This document shows, piece after piece, positions 62,634 to 64,000 of a stretch of 64,000 nucleotides of DNA. A program made the position numbers and the translations under genes. The notes beneath the pieces are model-generated. The model was given only the letters and a program-made list of their open reading frames with translations, ran no database searches and was not told where the DNA came from. How positions within the stretch are numbered: the stretch's first letter is position 1; each line of letters starts with the position of its first letter. The stretch comes from Brachypterus glaber (taxonomy: Eukaryota; Arthropoda; Insecta; Coleoptera; Kateretidae). Where the stretch lies: contig OY294048.1 in the NCBI GenBank assembly GCA_958510825.1, positions 32,391,026 to 32,455,025 on the forward strand, in the 5' to 3' direction.

Positions 62634-62649
62634 GTAAGTAAAAGTCACA

Positions 62650-63330
62650 GATTTCATATACATATACAGAGCGGTCCAAAATTCACCCCCCCCCTCTTAA
62701 CTTTTGAACCAGTTGAGTAAACAAACATGTATTTAATACTTTCAGCTCTTAAAATGTGGGCAGGGGGGCATGGGGGAACATTTTTTTAAATGGAAAGGGG
62801 GGTCGTGTAATACATCATTTTAAAGCTTATAAAATTCTCCATTTAACTCCATATTTTTAAATTAAAAAAAAAATTGGGTTTAAAATGGGGTTGAAAATGG
62901 GTATTAATGTCAAAATTCCTCTAAAAAAAACAAATAATTTTTTAAAAATGCCTAATTTCATCATGAAAAAATGTTAATTATACTTTTTAACTAAATTTAG
63001 TTGACATAAATAAAAATTTATAAAAAAAAACTTTAAAAATCGAATGTTTTAGCACAAAAAATTGAAAAATCAAAACCTTAAAAAACATTTTTAAAAAATT
63101 TAAAAATGTTAGTTTAAATAGAGAATTTTATAAGCTTTAAAATGATGTATCACACGACCCCCTTTATATTTAAAAAAAATGTCCCCCCATGCCCCCCTGC
63201 CCACATTTTAAGAGCTGAAAATATCAAATATATGCTAAAAGATAGTTTAAGTCGTCTTATTTAAGAGTTCTAAATTTGAAGTCGATATCTCAACTCGTTC
63301 AAAAGTTGAATGTAAACTCTGTGGTAGAAG
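62650..63330. mobile_element. Foldback element with aaaagttaagaggggggg ends
   Basis: 62660-62850 and 63110-63305 are inverted (cagctcttaaaatgtgggca/tgcccacattttaagagctg; catcattttaaagctta/taagctttaaaatgatg). Related fragments are at 455-775 and 60950-61030. The right end runs into the assembly gap. Confidence 0.65.
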
Positions 63331-63356
63331 TACAATTAACCAAAAAAAAAAAAATA

Positions 63357-63556
63357 NNNNNNNNNNNNNNNNNNNNNNNNNNNNNNNNNNNNNNNNNNNN
63401 NNNNNNNNNNNNNNNNNNNNNNNNNNNNNNNNNNNNNNNNNNNNNNNNNNNNNNNNNNNNNNNNNNNNNNNNNNNNNNNNNNNNNNNNNNNNNNNNNNNN
63501 NNNNNNNNNNNNNNNNNNNNNNNNNNNNNNNNNNNNNNNNNNNNNNNNNNNNNNNN
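63357..63556. other. Assembly gap (200 N)
   Basis: A run of 200 N, a size often used for gaps of unknown length. A short A run precedes it. The last stac exon could be hidden here or downstream. Confidence 0.99.
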
Positions 63557-64000
63557 CAAAATCTTGAGTTATCCGTGTTGACAAATATTATGTTTTGAGG
63601 TGGGTGAGGATTGATAACCCGTATAAAAGATTGACTCGTATATTCTAATATCACAGATAACATATAAACATATAAACACAGCACATTGTGCACCTCGCTA
63701 GGTCGGGGATCCAAGAGATCTTTTCAGTCATGTGTATGACTGTATATCGACTCGCGCATGCGCGCGTAGCCGGATAGCACACCCTTACACTAAGTTTTTT
63801 TAAGCTCTGCTTAATTTATGTAATTTATACTTTATCTTTTTATTAATAAAGTATAGGCTTAAACTTTCATTTTGTATGAGTGCTTTTATTGAACAGTAAC
63901 TAGCTTTTAGATTTTATTTAGAGTTATTTATTTAGTTTATTTTTTTGTAAACTTTAGTTTAATTTAACCTAGTTAATGTTCAAAAGCTATCCTATTTTAA
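63557..64000. other. Sequence after the gap; possible LTR piece
   Basis: Contains a GC-rich actcgcgcatgcgcgcg stretch followed about 90 bp later by aataaag and a T-rich tail. The layout recalls an LTR promoter and polyadenylation region, but I found no partner LTR, PBS or coding sequence. No stac exon recognised. Confidence 0.3.

Noticed and set aside
63247..63714. Reading frames across the N gap
   Set aside because: They consist of undetermined residues; no information.

Overview
The window is a piece of an AT-rich, transposon-rich insect genome. The TE fauna (errantivirus, Dong-like LINE, HINE, Transib-like and hAT-like elements, many foldback MITEs) fits an insect; a beetle is my guess, with low confidence. 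One 200-base assembly gap lies at 63357-63556.

One host gene runs through the window on the + strand. Fourteen exons between 2307 and 62633 join with fully consistent codon phase to about 1,056 residues: an N-terminal segment, a C2A domain, a MUN region with MHD1 and MHD2, and most of a C2B domain. There is no C1 domain. This is the Munc13-4/BAIAP3 family (Drosophila staccato/unc-13-4), a Ca2+-regulated SNARE-priming and tethering factor for secretory lysosomes and related vesicles. The first and last coding exons lie outside the window or in unrecognised sequence. Exons total only about 3.2 kb of 60 kb.

The introns are a layered TE graveyard. 1-4.6 kb: hAT-like fragment, HINE (Helentron-type) copy, hairpin MITE, AACGTTA-motif element. 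4.8-6.1 kb: broken LINE. 6.9-14.2 kb: Dong-like LINE in TAA repeats, split inside its RT catalytic codon by a second LINE (8022-12404) that has a PHD-finger ORF1. 14.4-18.8 kb: CACTA-like foldback with a nested HINE, then two TIR elements. 19-26.6 kb: foldbacks, a Transib-like MITE, a tRNA-derived SINE. 26.7-28.5 kb: TIR element holding three 533-bp tandem units. 34.7-42.8 kb: complete, apparently intact errantivirus on the - strand. 42.9-56 kb: small MITEs, a hAT-like element, a large foldback. 56-63 kb: three LINE remnants and MITEs.

The most striking item is the errantivirus at 34719-42806. It has apparently identical 231-bp LTRs, a TACA target duplication, a tRNA-Ser type PBS, gag, pol and env open, and a TTTTTTA slippery heptamer in exactly the right frame. 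Between RNase H and integrase its pol carries a macrodomain resembling TARG1/OARD1 ADP-ribosyl hydrolase, with the catalytic Lys/Asp pair and spacing kept.
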